Below are positions 27,465 through 36,294 of a DNA stretch of 56,877 nucleotides, piece by piece. Source of the DNA: Candidatus Omnitrophota bacterium (GTDB lineage Bacteria > Hinthialibacterota > Hinthialibacteria > Hinthialibacterales > Hinthialibacteraceae); assembly GCA_016934335.1 (NCBI GenBank), contig JAFGTC010000285.1:1-56877 (forward strand), given 5' to 3'. Position 1 is the first letter of the stretch; each line of letters opens with the position of its first letter. The notes under the pieces are model-generated. The model made no database searches. It was given only the letters and a program-made list of their open reading frames with translations, and was not told the DNA's origin. Made by a program: the position numbers and the translations under genes.

Positions 27465-28415
27465 TTACACCTCGTGCGAAAGAGGAGGCGCTTCTCCGCA
27501 GGCGGCCGCTCGCGCGCCGCAAAACTGCCCCCAGGCGGAAGACCAGGCGAAGCGGGGAATTTGCCGCATCGTTCGCAGCCATCGGCGGGATAACCGGGGA
27601 CGGCGCATCATATACGAGGCGTCTTGAAGCATCGCGGCGACCGCTCCCTTTACGGCGCTGCGTCGAGTGGGCGTCGTGCGCACTCCGAACAACCGGTAGA
27701 GCAGATAGTGGTCGATCGCCCTGCGTTGAAATATGTATTCCGGTGACCGTTCGTGCGAATGCATAACGACGGCCTCCGGTTCGTACACTAGTTTATATCC
27801 TCCGCATAAAACGCGATACGCCCAATCGATGTCCTCTCCAAATGGAATCCGGGAAAATGGCGTTTCTTCCCAGACCTCCCGCCGAATCATGCTGGCGACG
27901 TTGTCGAACACGCAAGTCATATAACGATTCAAGGGAGAAAGAGCGTAAAAGGCGTTATTGGAAGAGATCTCCATGACTCGGCGTTTTTCTGAGCCCGCTA
28001 TCCACGATTCAACGTCGCGGCGCACCAGGGGCGAAGCGTCTTTTCGGGGAATTTGGCGCGCAAATCCTCCCGCCGCGCCCTCTCTCTCAATCGATTCCAT
28101 CAAGGTTAGCAAAAAATCGCTTCCCATAGGCAGTGCATCCTGCGTCATGAGGCAGATGAAATCGCCGCAGCTTTCTTGGACGCCCAGATTGCGGGTGGCG
28201 CCGTGATTGAAATCGCTTCGGTCGATCGTAATCACCTGCGCGTCGAATCGGCGAGCGCATTCGGGCGTCCCGTCATTTGAAGAAGAGTCGACGATGATCA
28301 ATTCCGCTTGAGAATACTTGTCTTGAGAGCGTAAAGAAACCAGCGTCCGGCGCAGTCCACTGCCGGCGTTCAGTGTGGGGATGACAATGCTGAGAGATGG
28401 ATTTTTTTTCTTCAT
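27465..28415 (-). CDS. Glycosyltransferase family 2
   Basis: 316 residues, GT-A fold. LSIVIPTLNAGSGLRRTL opens the nucleotide-sugar-binding domain, IIVDSSSNDGT gives the first acidic motif, and the CLMTQDALP segment takes the place of the D-x-D motif. A later GEDIDWAYRVL carries the ED-x-x-W-like base motif. It resembles rhamnosyl- or other sugar-transferases for surface polysaccharide. The ATG at 28415 (after AAGGCGAG) is preferred to 28430. It is divergent from the GT4 gene, suggesting a small envelope-glycan locus. Confidence 0.9.
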   Translation of the reverse strand: MKKKNPSLSIVIPTLNAGSGLRRTLVSLRSQDKYSQAELIIVDSSSNDGTPECARRFDAQVITIDRSDFNHGATRNLGVQESCGDFICLMTQDALPMGSDFLLTLMESIEREGAAGGFARQIPRKDASPLVRRDVESWIAGSEKRRVMEISSNNAFYALSPLNRYMTCVFDNVASMIRREVWEETPFSRIPFGEDIDWAYRVLCGGYKLVYEPEAVVMHSHERSPEYIFQRRAIDHYLLYRLFGVRTTPTRRSAVKGAVAAMLQDASYMMRRPRLSRRWLRTMRQIPRFAWSSAWGQFCGARAAACGEAPPLSHEV

Positions 28416-28687
28416 CGACTCGCCTTGCATTTAGATAAAAAAGAATCGTCCAGAAACAACAAAATAATAAATGGATTTTTTCTTCGATTTTATATCATCT
28501 TATCTTTCGTTGTCCAAAAGATCAAAGGCTTTTCTTGCCGGCGCCGCGTCTGGCAGGGAGCAGCCGTTCAAGCGATTTGCTTTTGAAGACGCTCGCTTCC
28601 GCCTGCGAAGAGACGGGCTTTCTCCAGGCGGAGAACCGGGCTACACTCGCAGTATAAAAAAATCCACTGTCAATCCAACTCGTGCCA

Positions 28688-30532
28688 ATGCGCATTTTAT
28701 TGGTGAATCATACGTTTCCGCCCGCCTCTTTCGCCGGATCGGAGTTATGCGTCCTGAACCAGGCCAAGGAACTGCAGCGTCGCGGACATGAAGCGGCGGT
28801 TTTTTATCGAATAGCGGATCCTTCTCGAGACGAATACTCCATTGAAACAAGCGAATACGAGGGCGTTACAACATTCGCGATCAATTTTACGTATCGTTTC
28901 GTTCAGACATTTCAGGAAATCTATGTCAATTCGGCAGTCGCGGTTCGCTTTGCGCGCATACTGCGGCAGTGGCGTGCGGATGTCGTCCATTTCCATCATT
29001 TAACCAACTTATCCCTGTCGCTCGTGGATGAAGTCAAAGCCTTCGGAGCGCCGGCGGTCATGACGCTTCATGATTACTGGCTTCTCTGCCAGCGCGGTCA
29101 ATTGCTCAAACAGGATTTGCAGTTGTGCTCCGGCCCGTCACTGGAAAACTGCCGATCGTGTTTAGCGCCGCAGCTCTTGCGCGGGCAATTTCAGCAATAT
29201 GTTTCGTTCCTGCTGAAACATCGCATACGCCGAAGCGGCGGGCATCCCAATAAGATCGATTTACTGGATCTGCGTTGCACTCATATCGACAGCGAAGACC
29301 GGAGATTTGTCGGATTGACCTGCTTCGATCTCGGCGACCGCCGCGGAGAAACTCTTCTAGCCCACCCGGCTTCTTCGATTCGACGGCCTTTACGCCTGGA
29401 GCATCCCGCGGTTTTGGAAGCGTCCATCGGCATGCACCCCGCTACGTATGATCAAGAAGGCTATGGCGTACATTTTCAAATCGAAAGAGCGGGGCGCCTG
29501 CTTTTCCAAAAAGTTCTTAATCCCAAAAAAAATCCCGACCATCGCGGATGGCATGCGGTTCGGCTGGAATTGGCGCCCAGCGACGGAGAGGACGATTGCA
29601 TCGTCTTACGAACTTTGCCCGAAAAAGAGGGCGATAATCGATTTTGCACGGCGGGATGGCGGAAGCCGGTCATTCATGCGCCAAATCTCCGGAAGAGTTC
29701 GCAATCCGATTTTTCGGAGCGAAAGAAACAAATCCAATCTCTTCTCTATGCAATGGCGGAACTGGTCTCCGACAGCGCCGCCGCCTTTTCGATGCAAGCC
29801 AATGAAGGCATCCATCATCGAATGAACTGGGCGCGCCGGGTGATGGAAAACGTGGATATGTTTATTTCGCCCTCCCGTTTTTTGTGCGATTTTTTCATTC
29901 AGCATGATCTACCGGAGTATAAAATTCAATTTTTGGATAACGGTTTTGAACCTTCTCGAACGGCTGCGCCAAGAATGCGTCATAAACCCATTCGCTTCGG
30001 CTACATCGGGACATGGATCCCTTCCAAAGGCGTGAATTTGGCTTTGAAAGCCTTTCAAACCGTCGATCCATCAGATGCAAAACTCATCGTACACGGCTTT
30101 TTCCCCGGCTATGACGGGATGGAGGATTATGAATCCTACCTTCAATCCTTAGCGGGATCTTCCGTCGAATGGGGTCGAAAATACGATCCGAGCGAAGTCC
30201 CGGATTTATTGCAGGAAATCGATTGTCTGATCATGCCTTCGATTTGGTGGGAAAATTCTCCTCTGACGATTCACGAATCCTTCCTGGCCGGCGTTCCTGT
30301 GATTACGGCGGATGTCGGAGGGATGGCGGAGCAAGTGCGGGACGGCGGCGGGATGGTTTTTCGGCATCGCGATGTGAACAGCCTGCGATCCGTCGTCCAA
30401 AACATCATCCGAAAGCCGGAAATCCTGGATGTCTTGAGACATTCCATTCCCGGCGTACAATCATTGACAGGTCATGTAGATTATTTGATTCAACTATATG
30501 CCAATCTTCTCGTTCGAAACAAAAACGAATAA
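28688..30532 (+). CDS. Glycosyltransferase family 4 with an inserted beta-sandwich domain
   Basis: 614 residues. The GT-B N-terminal domain (MRILLVNHTFPPASFAGSE) runs to about 180, with TLHDYWLLC and a C-x2-C pair. The C-terminal GT4 domain starts near 390 and carries FGYIGTWIPSKGV and the nucleotide-sugar-binding ENSPLTIHESFLAGVPV. Between them lies an extra segment (about 185-330) with DGV-F-like, LNPKK and GWHAVRLEL strands ending AGWRKPVI, similar to a carbohydrate-binding-like beta-sandwich. A GTG at 28682 is an alternative start. Neither start has a clear ribosome site. A methyltransferase gene follows 14 bases after the stop. Confidence 0.9.
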   Translation: MRILLVNHTFPPASFAGSELCVLNQAKELQRRGHEAAVFYRIADPSRDEYSIETSEYEGVTTFAINFTYRFVQTFQEIYVNSAVAVRFARILRQWRADVVHFHHLTNLSLSLVDEVKAFGAPAVMTLHDYWLLCQRGQLLKQDLQLCSGPSLENCRSCLAPQLLRGQFQQYVSFLLKHRIRRSGGHPNKIDLLDLRCTHIDSEDRRFVGLTCFDLGDRRGETLLAHPASSIRRPLRLEHPAVLEASIGMHPATYDQEGYGVHFQIERAGRLLFQKVLNPKKNPDHRGWHAVRLELAPSDGEDDCIVLRTLPEKEGDNRFCTAGWRKPVIHAPNLRKSSQSDFSERKKQIQSLLYAMAELVSDSAAAFSMQANEGIHHRMNWARRVMENVDMFISPSRFLCDFFIQHDLPEYKIQFLDNGFEPSRTAAPRMRHKPIRFGYIGTWIPSKGVNLALKAFQTVDPSDAKLIVHGFFPGYDGMEDYESYLQSLAGSSVEWGRKYDPSEVPDLLQEIDCLIMPSIWWENSPLTIHESFLAGVPVITADVGGMAEQVRDGGGMVFRHRDVNSLRSVVQNIIRKPEILDVLRHSIPGVQSLTGHVDYLIQLYANLLVRNKNE

Positions 30533-30546
30533 AAAGCGGAGTTGGG

Positions 30547-31317
30547 ATGGAAGAGATCGTTTACAGCGCTTTTGCAGAAATTTACGACCAGGTTATGCGC
30601 GATGTGGATTATGGAAGCTGGGCTCGCCATATTCTTCGTTTGGCGCAGAAATTTGATATCCCTTCACGCAAAATCCTGGAGCTGGCCTGCGGCACGGGAG
30701 GGCACGCCCTGCAGCTTTCGCGTATGGGATGCGATGTGATCGGCGTGGATCGGTCGGCGACCATGCTTCGCATCGCTGGAGAAAAGCGGAATGACGCCGA
30801 CATTCAACTCGACCTGCATCAAGGCGAGATGGATTCTTTCTCTTCTCTCGGACTGGAGCGAGATTTCGATTTGGCGATCTGTCTTTATGACAGCCTGAAT
30901 TACATTCTGGAGGAAGAAAAAATTGAACGCTGCTTCCGCGAAGTCTACGCTCATTTAAGAGGGGGGGGAGGCTTCATTTTCGACGTGACAACTGAATATA
31001 ACCTTCTTCAGAATTTTTCGGGATATACGTTCGCCGAAAATTTCGAAAACGCTTCGTATATATGGGAAAACGATTACGATATCATAAATAAAATCTGCTC
31101 GTCCAAAGTGACTGTTTTTTACTTATCGAACGGGCATTTTGAAAAGCAGGTGGAAGTCCACCGGCAGCGGGTTTACCCGACAAGTTTATTATTGGATCTG
31201 CTCAAACAAGCGGGATTCGAACTATGCGGCTATTATCATGATTTGAGCGAAAAGCCTGTAAAGCGAGAATGCGAGCGCATCCATTTTGTCTGCCGTAAAG
31301 CAAAGCATCCTTCATGA
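30547..31317 (+). CDS. Class I SAM-dependent methyltransferase
   Basis: 256 residues. SAM motif I LELACGTGGHA at 44-54, acidic motif II GVDRS near 67-71, and LAICLYDSLNYI as post-II/III. The C-terminal half has the mixed strands typical of this subfamily. Substrate unknown; its place directly after a GT4 gene suggests a sugar or glycolipid, but that is inference. GGAG at 30538-30541 sets the ATG. A longer in-frame extension to 30169 overlaps the GT4 gene and is not used. Its 3' end overlaps the convergent YdjM-like gene by 6 bases. Confidence 0.9.
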   Translation: MEEIVYSAFAEIYDQVMRDVDYGSWARHILRLAQKFDIPSRKILELACGTGGHALQLSRMGCDVIGVDRSATMLRIAGEKRNDADIQLDLHQGEMDSFSSLGLERDFDLAICLYDSLNYILEEEKIERCFREVYAHLRGGGGFIFDVTTEYNLLQNFSGYTFAENFENASYIWENDYDIINKICSSKVTVFYLSNGHFEKQVEVHRQRVYPTSLLLDLLKQAGFELCGYYHDLSEKPVKRECERIHFVCRKAKHPS

Positions 31318-31842
31318 CGCGGCGAGAACGTCGTTTCGCCGGCGCGTAATGCGGTAAATCGCAATGGCCGCGAATGCCGTCAAGACGGCCGCCTGCACAG
31401 TTCGCTTCTCGGCATGGCGGCTGTAAAGAAAGACTGCCAACCCTAGCAGAACGCTTTCCCATAAAATCCAACTCGGGAAAAAGATGGTGGAGGGGGCGCG
31501 AAGGATATCCAGCACATCGATTCCGCTGGGAAACTTGTATTCGACAAACGGCCAAAACCAGGGATTAAAATCGACGTCGGCAATCAAGTGAGAAATATGG
31601 CCGATCATGTAGGAATAGGCGGTTTTCCGATTGAACAACCAGTAGGCGATCAGTGTGGCGACGAACAATCCGAAAAAACTGTGCATCGCGTATCGACCGT
31701 ACGGTGTAATATGAAACAGATCGTTCAGCGGTTTGTCGATAATGTCCGGCAGGATTCCTCCGATGATCACGGGAATCCAATCCGCGTGGAAATACCGATT
31801 GCCCAAGATGGAAAAAGCGAGATGCCCGGGGACAGGGTACAC
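31312..31842 (-). CDS. YdjM/metal-dependent hydrolase-like membrane protein
   Basis: 176 residues with three to four hydrophobic helices. GHLAFSILGN at 6-15, ILPDIIDKP at 30-38, MHSFFGLF at 53-60 and GHISHLIADVDFNPW at 81-95 give the His/Asp pattern of the YdjM-type inner-membrane family (PF04307-like). The start is GTG, supported by a perfect AGGAGG six bases upstream. It overlaps the convergent methyltransferase gene by 6 bases. Function of the family is poorly known. Confidence 0.82.
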   Translation of the reverse strand: MYPVPGHLAFSILGNRYFHADWIPVIIGGILPDIIDKPLNDLFHITPYGRYAMHSFFGLFVATLIAYWLFNRKTAYSYMIGHISHLIADVDFNPWFWPFVEYKFPSGIDVLDILRAPSTIFFPSWILWESVLLGLAVFLYSRHAEKRTVQAAVLTAFAAIAIYRITRRRNDVLAAS

Positions 31843-32043
31843 GACAGCCTCCTAAAATGTTTTAATCGCACGGGATGGTAGCAGAGGCGCCGCGTTATAC
31901 AAGGGTATGATTTTTGCAACGGCTGCTGAGAGTAAGAATTGAAAAGCGGAGAAAAATAAAGGAATTAAATGAGAAAAAAAAGAGGGGCCGGCCTCCCAGC
32001 CGCTTTTCATCATTTCATCCTGTTTGGCTTCTTCATATAACGA

Positions 32044-32487
32044 CTATTCCGCCGCGGAGGTGGATCCTGCCGCAAGAGTCAGGAAGCCGTAGGCGACTTC
32101 ATGATGAGGGCGGCCGCTCCAGTTCAACTGGGCTTTGCGGTTGCTCCCATCATCGTCATTGATGCAGATATCGAAACCACTAGCGGCGCCGTCCGCTGGA
32201 TCGGAAAGGTTGGCTTTCAATATTTTAAATTCAACTTGATAGCCAGTATTGGTCAGGGAGGCGGCGCCGACCCAGTCTTCATTGATGACTGAGTCATTGG
32301 CTTTCAAGTCGCGATGAATGACATTCGACGTTAATACGTATTGGCCTTCGAATCCCCGCGTGCCACTGCCGGATTCGTTGCTGTCATCCGCATCAAACAG
32401 AATTTCGCAGGAGTCGTCCTCGCAGGTGCTGGCGCCTTCTTCTCCGGGCGCGGCGTCGGCATAGGAAGCGCAATCTGAGTCTTGGTT
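32044..32487 (-). pseudogene. Decayed CBM9-like gene (C-terminal fragment)
   Basis: The minus strand is open for 147 codons after an in-frame TAA at 32488-32490 and reads as the second half of a CBM9-like domain. CEILFDADDSNESGSG and GYQVEFKILKANL are followed by INDDDGSNRKAQLNWSG and an AYGFLTLA end. No usable start exists before a TTG at 32307, and the first half of the domain is missing. Upstream sequence in the other frames (MMTIACGLAVADR near 32530) might be an eroded remnant but cannot be aligned with confidence. Most simply this is a truncated pseudogene of a secreted sugar-binding protein. Confidence 0.6.
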
Positions 32488-32940
32488 TTATCTAGAGTCG
32501 CCCGGTCGGCAACGGCCAAGCCGCAGGCTATGGTCATCATCAGACATTCATGAGATTCAATTCCTGACCGCCTTCGAACATCTGACGATTTTTTTCTTGA
32601 AGTCCGCATAGATGGTCCTGCATAACCATCTCGGGTAGACTTGCATCCCTTTGCTGAAGGTTTATATTTGGAAGAGCGAATATAGGATATGTATTTAATA
32701 TGTAATATTTGCTTGTAGTCCGGATGGTTAGAATTCATGCTTTTGATGCCAATAGTGTTTTCCAATTATTGATTTATTTACGAACCAGTAAAATTGTTCA
32801 CTTTGAAGTTGTCAAAAATTTTGTGAATATACAAATTATGGCGTTTGAACAGAAAATCGAAACGCCATAAAATTTGAACGAAATAGCGTTTTGGAGATGC
32901 ATTCGGTATATCAAAATTTATGATCGAGTCGAGGAAATCC
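32488..32940. promoter_or_regulatory. Non-coding region with bulged hairpin upstream of the adenosyltransferase gene
   Basis: TTATGGCGTTT (32836-32846) pairs perfectly with AAACGCCATAA (32860-32870). Outer CAAATT and AATTTG extend the stem if a two-base bulge is allowed, giving a structure of about 32832-32876. It ends about 65 bases before the start codon of the cobalamin adenosyltransferase gene, so it may lie in its leader. It does not match a cobalamin riboswitch that I can recognise. The rest of the region holds pseudogene remnants. Confidence 0.4.
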
Positions 32941-33513
32941 ATGAAAAAGCCGAAAACGTTTTACTCAACCCAAGGCGATCAAGGATTCACCGAAATAGGC
33001 GGGGGAGTGCGTGTGCCGAAAGACGCTCTGCAGGTAGAGGCCTGCGGCGCCGTGCATGAATTGAACTCTCTCCTGGGATTGGCTATTTCACTGGGCGTCT
33101 CTCCTGAATTGATTCCCATTCTGCTGCAGATTCAGAGTGATTTGTTTTATCTGAGCGAAGAATTATCGTACACGTCGAATCCCGAGAAGAATCAGAAAAT
33201 CGCTACGATAGAAAGCCGGCATGTGAAAGCGTTGGAGAAGCATATCGAGTCGTTGACGGAAGCGTTGGATTCATTGGAAGGACGGATCGTACCGGGGGGG
33301 AGTTTGCCGGCGTCCGTCCTGCATTTGGCGCGGAGCGTATGTTGGCGCGTGGAGCGGCGCGCCGTCTCTCTGCTGCGTCAGTGGGAGGAAGACAGTCGAT
33401 ATGTCTTGAAATATTTGAATCGCCTGTCGGATTTAATGTTCATCATGGCGCGCTTTCAGAATCGGCAGGATGGCTTATCGGAAACCGAGTGGCCGGGGAA
33501 GGGGCGAATGTAG
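32941..33513 (+). CDS. PduO-type ATP:cob(I)alamin adenosyltransferase-like protein
   Basis: 190 residues, the usual length. Family features are a VEACGAVHELNSLLGLA helix near 32-48, an IQSDLFYLSEEL helix, VPGGSLPASVLHLARSVCWRVERRAV in the active-site helix region, and YLNRLSDLMFIMAR near the end. The family makes adenosylcobalamin from cob(I)alamin and ATP. Two positions look altered: the usual T-R-x-G-D ATP loop reads STQGDQG and the usual V-D-E-L-N reads VHELN. Activity may therefore differ. GAGGA precedes the ATG at 32941. Confidence 0.85.
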   Translation: MKKPKTFYSTQGDQGFTEIGGGVRVPKDALQVEACGAVHELNSLLGLAISLGVSPELIPILLQIQSDLFYLSEELSYTSNPEKNQKIATIESRHVKALEKHIESLTEALDSLEGRIVPGGSLPASVLHLARSVCWRVERRAVSLLRQWEEDSRYVLKYLNRLSDLMFIMARFQNRQDGLSETEWPGKGRM

Positions 33514-33551
33514 ATCGAATTCGCGCGATGCAAGGCCGCCGTCAGCCGGAT

Positions 33552-34019
33552 TCAAGAGTGGATCATCATCTGAATTTCGGTTCTGTATTTTTGCGGATTA
33601 CCTTTGAAGATCATCCCTGGCCCTTTTAGGTAGATTTCGCGGATGGGTTGATCCGTTTGGCATCCATTTTCTTGGATATAAGCGGATAGCGCTTCGTAGG
33701 AGCGGCCGAGTTGTTCATAGGGGCCGATGTGGACGAGGCTGATGCATCGACTGCCGGGCAGTGTGCGGACAGAAATGCCTTCCACTTGTTGACTCCGCCG
33801 GATGGGGAAGCAGGATTCAATATCGGCGTCGATCTCTTTGTATTGAGGATCGTAATAGAGATTGAAGGGTTTGCCGCAAATCCAGCGGCCCATTTTTCGG
33901 CCGATCCAGCGGAAATATTTCCCGCAATCCCCGTATTTTCCTTTGTAGCGGATGCCTGCAATCAACATATCTTCGACTTGTTTTTCGACTATTTCAGGAG
34001 ACGATTGCTCTGGGGGCAT
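33552..34019 (-). CDS. GyrI-like/AraC effector-binding-domain protein
   Basis: About 155 residues. The sequence (AGIRYKGKYGDCGKYF, FNLYYDPQ, SVRTLPGSRCISLVHIGPYEQLGRSYEAL) fits the stand-alone GyrI-like small-molecule-binding fold, also called SOUL-like or the AraC effector domain. There is no DNA-binding domain. AGAGAGA lies before the ATG at 34019; an in-frame ATG at 34052 is an alternative. It converges with the adenosyltransferase gene. The ligand is unknown. Confidence 0.82.
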   Translation of the reverse strand: MPPEQSSPEIVEKQVEDMLIAGIRYKGKYGDCGKYFRWIGRKMGRWICGKPFNLYYDPQYKEIDADIESCFPIRRSQQVEGISVRTLPGSRCISLVHIGPYEQLGRSYEALSAYIQENGCQTDQPIREIYLKGPGMIFKGNPQKYRTEIQMMIHS

Positions 34020-34247
34020 GAGATTCTCTCTTTCGTCGCTTATTCGCTTCATGGCTATGATCTTGGAGAGAGAGGGAATGTCAAGATCTATTGATGATTA
34101 CGGATTTAATCGCGAGGTCTATGCTGTTGAAATATTGATTGGATTATCTTCAATCTAAATTGGAGGGGAAAAAAATCAAACGGCAAGTTCAATTAAGATT
34201 GTTGATTTGCTACTCTGATGTTTGAGATGGAAGATGGGAGGATGGAT

Positions 34248-34829
34248 ATGCGGAAGAGCTTCACGTTAATAGAACTTCTTATTGTTGTTGCAATTATAGG
34301 GATCTTGGCCGCGATTGCAGTTCCGAATTTTCTCAATGCGCAAATTCGGGCGGGAATATCTCGAGTCAAGGCCGATTTTAAAGCAATTTCGACCGCCATG
34401 GAATTATACTATCTTGACAACAATGATTACCCGCCGGACGTAACGGGTCCGAACGACGAAACGCGATCCTATTATGTTTTGACGACTCCCGTGGCGTATG
34501 TGACCAGTTTGGAAATCTTTCGAGATTATTTCACAAGTAAAGCGGGCCGTTCGGATGAAGCCGGCCGTATACGCAATTATTATGATTATGGCGGCGGCAG
34601 CGCCCGTTTCGCCGATAAACAAAGCAGTTTTTATCATACGTACAATGTGGGATATGTGGTCATCAGTTTCGCGCCCGACCGTTCGTTGCAGTATCCCTGG
34701 GGGCAGGCCGCTTGTCTGAATTTGAAGGAGCGCAATCAAGCCGGCCGAAATTATCTATTCGACGCATCCAATGGACTCAACAGCCGGGGGGATCTGATCG
34801 TGACCGGGCTGGGCATCATGAATCAATAA
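34248..34829 (+). CDS. Type II secretion-type pseudopilin (prepilin-like, orphan)
   Basis: 193 residues. A short leader MRKS is followed by FTLIELLIVVAIIGILAAIA, the prepilin peptidase signal and hydrophobic helix; cleavage is expected before Phe5 with Glu at mature position 5. A PNFLNAQIRA helix and a Y-rich C-terminal domain follow. GGGAGG at 34236-34241 selects the ATG at 34248. No secretion ATPase, platform protein or peptidase is near, so it is an orphan subunit. A second orphan pseudopilin lies at 49.3-50.0 kb. Confidence 0.92.
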   Translation: MRKSFTLIELLIVVAIIGILAAIAVPNFLNAQIRAGISRVKADFKAISTAMELYYLDNNDYPPDVTGPNDETRSYYVLTTPVAYVTSLEIFRDYFTSKAGRSDEAGRIRNYYDYGGGSARFADKQSSFYHTYNVGYVVISFAPDRSLQYPWGQAACLNLKERNQAGRNYLFDASNGLNSRGDLIVTGLGIMNQ

Positions 34830-34945
34830 AATGGATTGGGGAAAAAATGGAATGATGATTCCCTCCTGCGTCAGCCGCGCGATTCCGCTTGAGATCTTCA
34901 GGAAAAAGATCCGATGAAGGCTGTTTTCTTGGCAGCGATCGAACA

Positions 34946-36055
34946 TTATCGGATGGATAAGTAGGGGCGGATATTGCCGGGTTTTGAGAAGACAATCTGC
35001 CATACATGATTGCGGCGAGCCCGGAAAGTTCCCGCCGACGATAGCAGATAATAAGACCAGATTCTATAGAAGCGGCTGTCATACCTTGATTCAATGGTTT
35101 TCCAGTTTTGTACAAAATTTCGATGCCATGACATCAATGTTTTGTCATAATCCAGGCCGAAATTATGCCAGTCTTCCATGACGAATAGATCTTCGACCGC
35201 TTTTCCAATCTGAGCGATTGAGGGAATTAAGGAATTGGGGAAGATGTATTTGTCAATCCACGGATCGGTTGCGATTTGAGATCGGCCGCCTCCGATGGTA
35301 TGGAGTAAAAAAATCCCATCATGCTTTAAATGCCGGTCGACTGATTCCATATACACGCGGTAGTTTTTATAGCCGACGTGTTCAATCATGCCGATGGAGA
35401 CTATCCGATCGAATTCTCCCTGGATGTTCCTGTAATCAGAGTAGAGGAATTCTACGGGGAGGCCTTTACATGATTCTTTCGCCCACTCTATTTGATTTTT
35501 CGAAACGGTTATTCCCGTACCCCTCACAGCATAGCGGGAGGCGGCGTGCTTAAGGAAACTGCCCCATCCGCAGCCGATATCGAGGATGCTCATTCCCGGC
35601 GACAGCATTAATTTGCGGCAAATCAAGTCTAATTTATTTCTTTGCGCTTCTTCCAGTTTCTTTGCATTGTTCCAATAGCCGCACGAATAGGTCATTGTGG
35701 GATCAAGCATGGCTTTGAATAATTCATTGCCTTTATCATAATGTTTGAGCCCGATTTCGTATGCTTTCGATCGGTTTTGCTTATTCCAAATAAAATTGGC
35801 TAATTTATACAGCCATAAGCGGCCCTTGCGCTGAATTCTTCTCTCCGCTTGATTTCGAAGAAGACGTGCGATGAGTTCGTCCAGTTGATCACAATCCCAC
35901 CATCCTTCGCTATACGCTTCCCCGAATCCCAGACTGCCGCGCCTTAAAATGCGAGAATAAAGTTCATCATTATGAATTTGGATATCCCAGGGCTGCGGCC
36001 CATTGATTTGTACGTCGGATTCGTCAAATAATTCGATAACAATCGATTTATTCAT
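34946..36055 (-). CDS. cfa: Cyclopropane-fatty-acyl-phospholipid synthase family protein
   Basis: 369 residues, close to the family length of about 380. An N-terminal lipid-associating domain (LGFGEAYSEGWWDCDQLDELI) is followed by the SAM methyltransferase domain. Visible are the pre-motif HYDKGNELFKAMLDPTMTYSCGYW, motif I ILDIGCGWGSF, and the conserved SIGMIEHVGYKNY near residue 225. The enzyme transfers a methylene from SAM to unsaturated acyl chains of membrane phospholipids. It converges with the first pseudopilin gene. Confidence 0.94.
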   Translation of the reverse strand: MNKSIVIELFDESDVQINGPQPWDIQIHNDELYSRILRRGSLGFGEAYSEGWWDCDQLDELIARLLRNQAERRIQRKGRLWLYKLANFIWNKQNRSKAYEIGLKHYDKGNELFKAMLDPTMTYSCGYWNNAKKLEEAQRNKLDLICRKLMLSPGMSILDIGCGWGSFLKHAASRYAVRGTGITVSKNQIEWAKESCKGLPVEFLYSDYRNIQGEFDRIVSIGMIEHVGYKNYRVYMESVDRHLKHDGIFLLHTIGGGRSQIATDPWIDKYIFPNSLIPSIAQIGKAVEDLFVMEDWHNFGLDYDKTLMSWHRNFVQNWKTIESRYDSRFYRIWSYYLLSSAGTFRARRNHVWQIVFSKPGNIRPYLSIR

Positions 36056-36294
36056 CAGATCTATCCGGGCTGTTTATTAACAGTTCTATAACCGCCTGCT
36101 CGAGATTAACGATTTTCTCTCCTTGGCGAAAATCTTGATCCCGCAAGATGATGATTTAAGCAGAGTATAATCGAATTATTCTGATTAAGGGATTATATTA
36201 CAAATACCAAATATCGATCGCGTGGACGTCCCTCACGGATATCCTCCATCGCCTCCGTTCTTTTTACTTTATTTTTTCGCGTTGAATAAATTAG

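Noticed and set aside
26843-27766. 307-codon plus-strand frame antisense to tlyA and the GT2 gene
   Set aside because: It spans two real minus-strand genes and the gap between them and shows no domain.
32331-32765. 144-codon minus-strand frame beside the CBM9 remnant
   Set aside because: Biased, low-complexity product in a different frame from the CBM9-like fragment. Best read as decayed sequence, not a gene.
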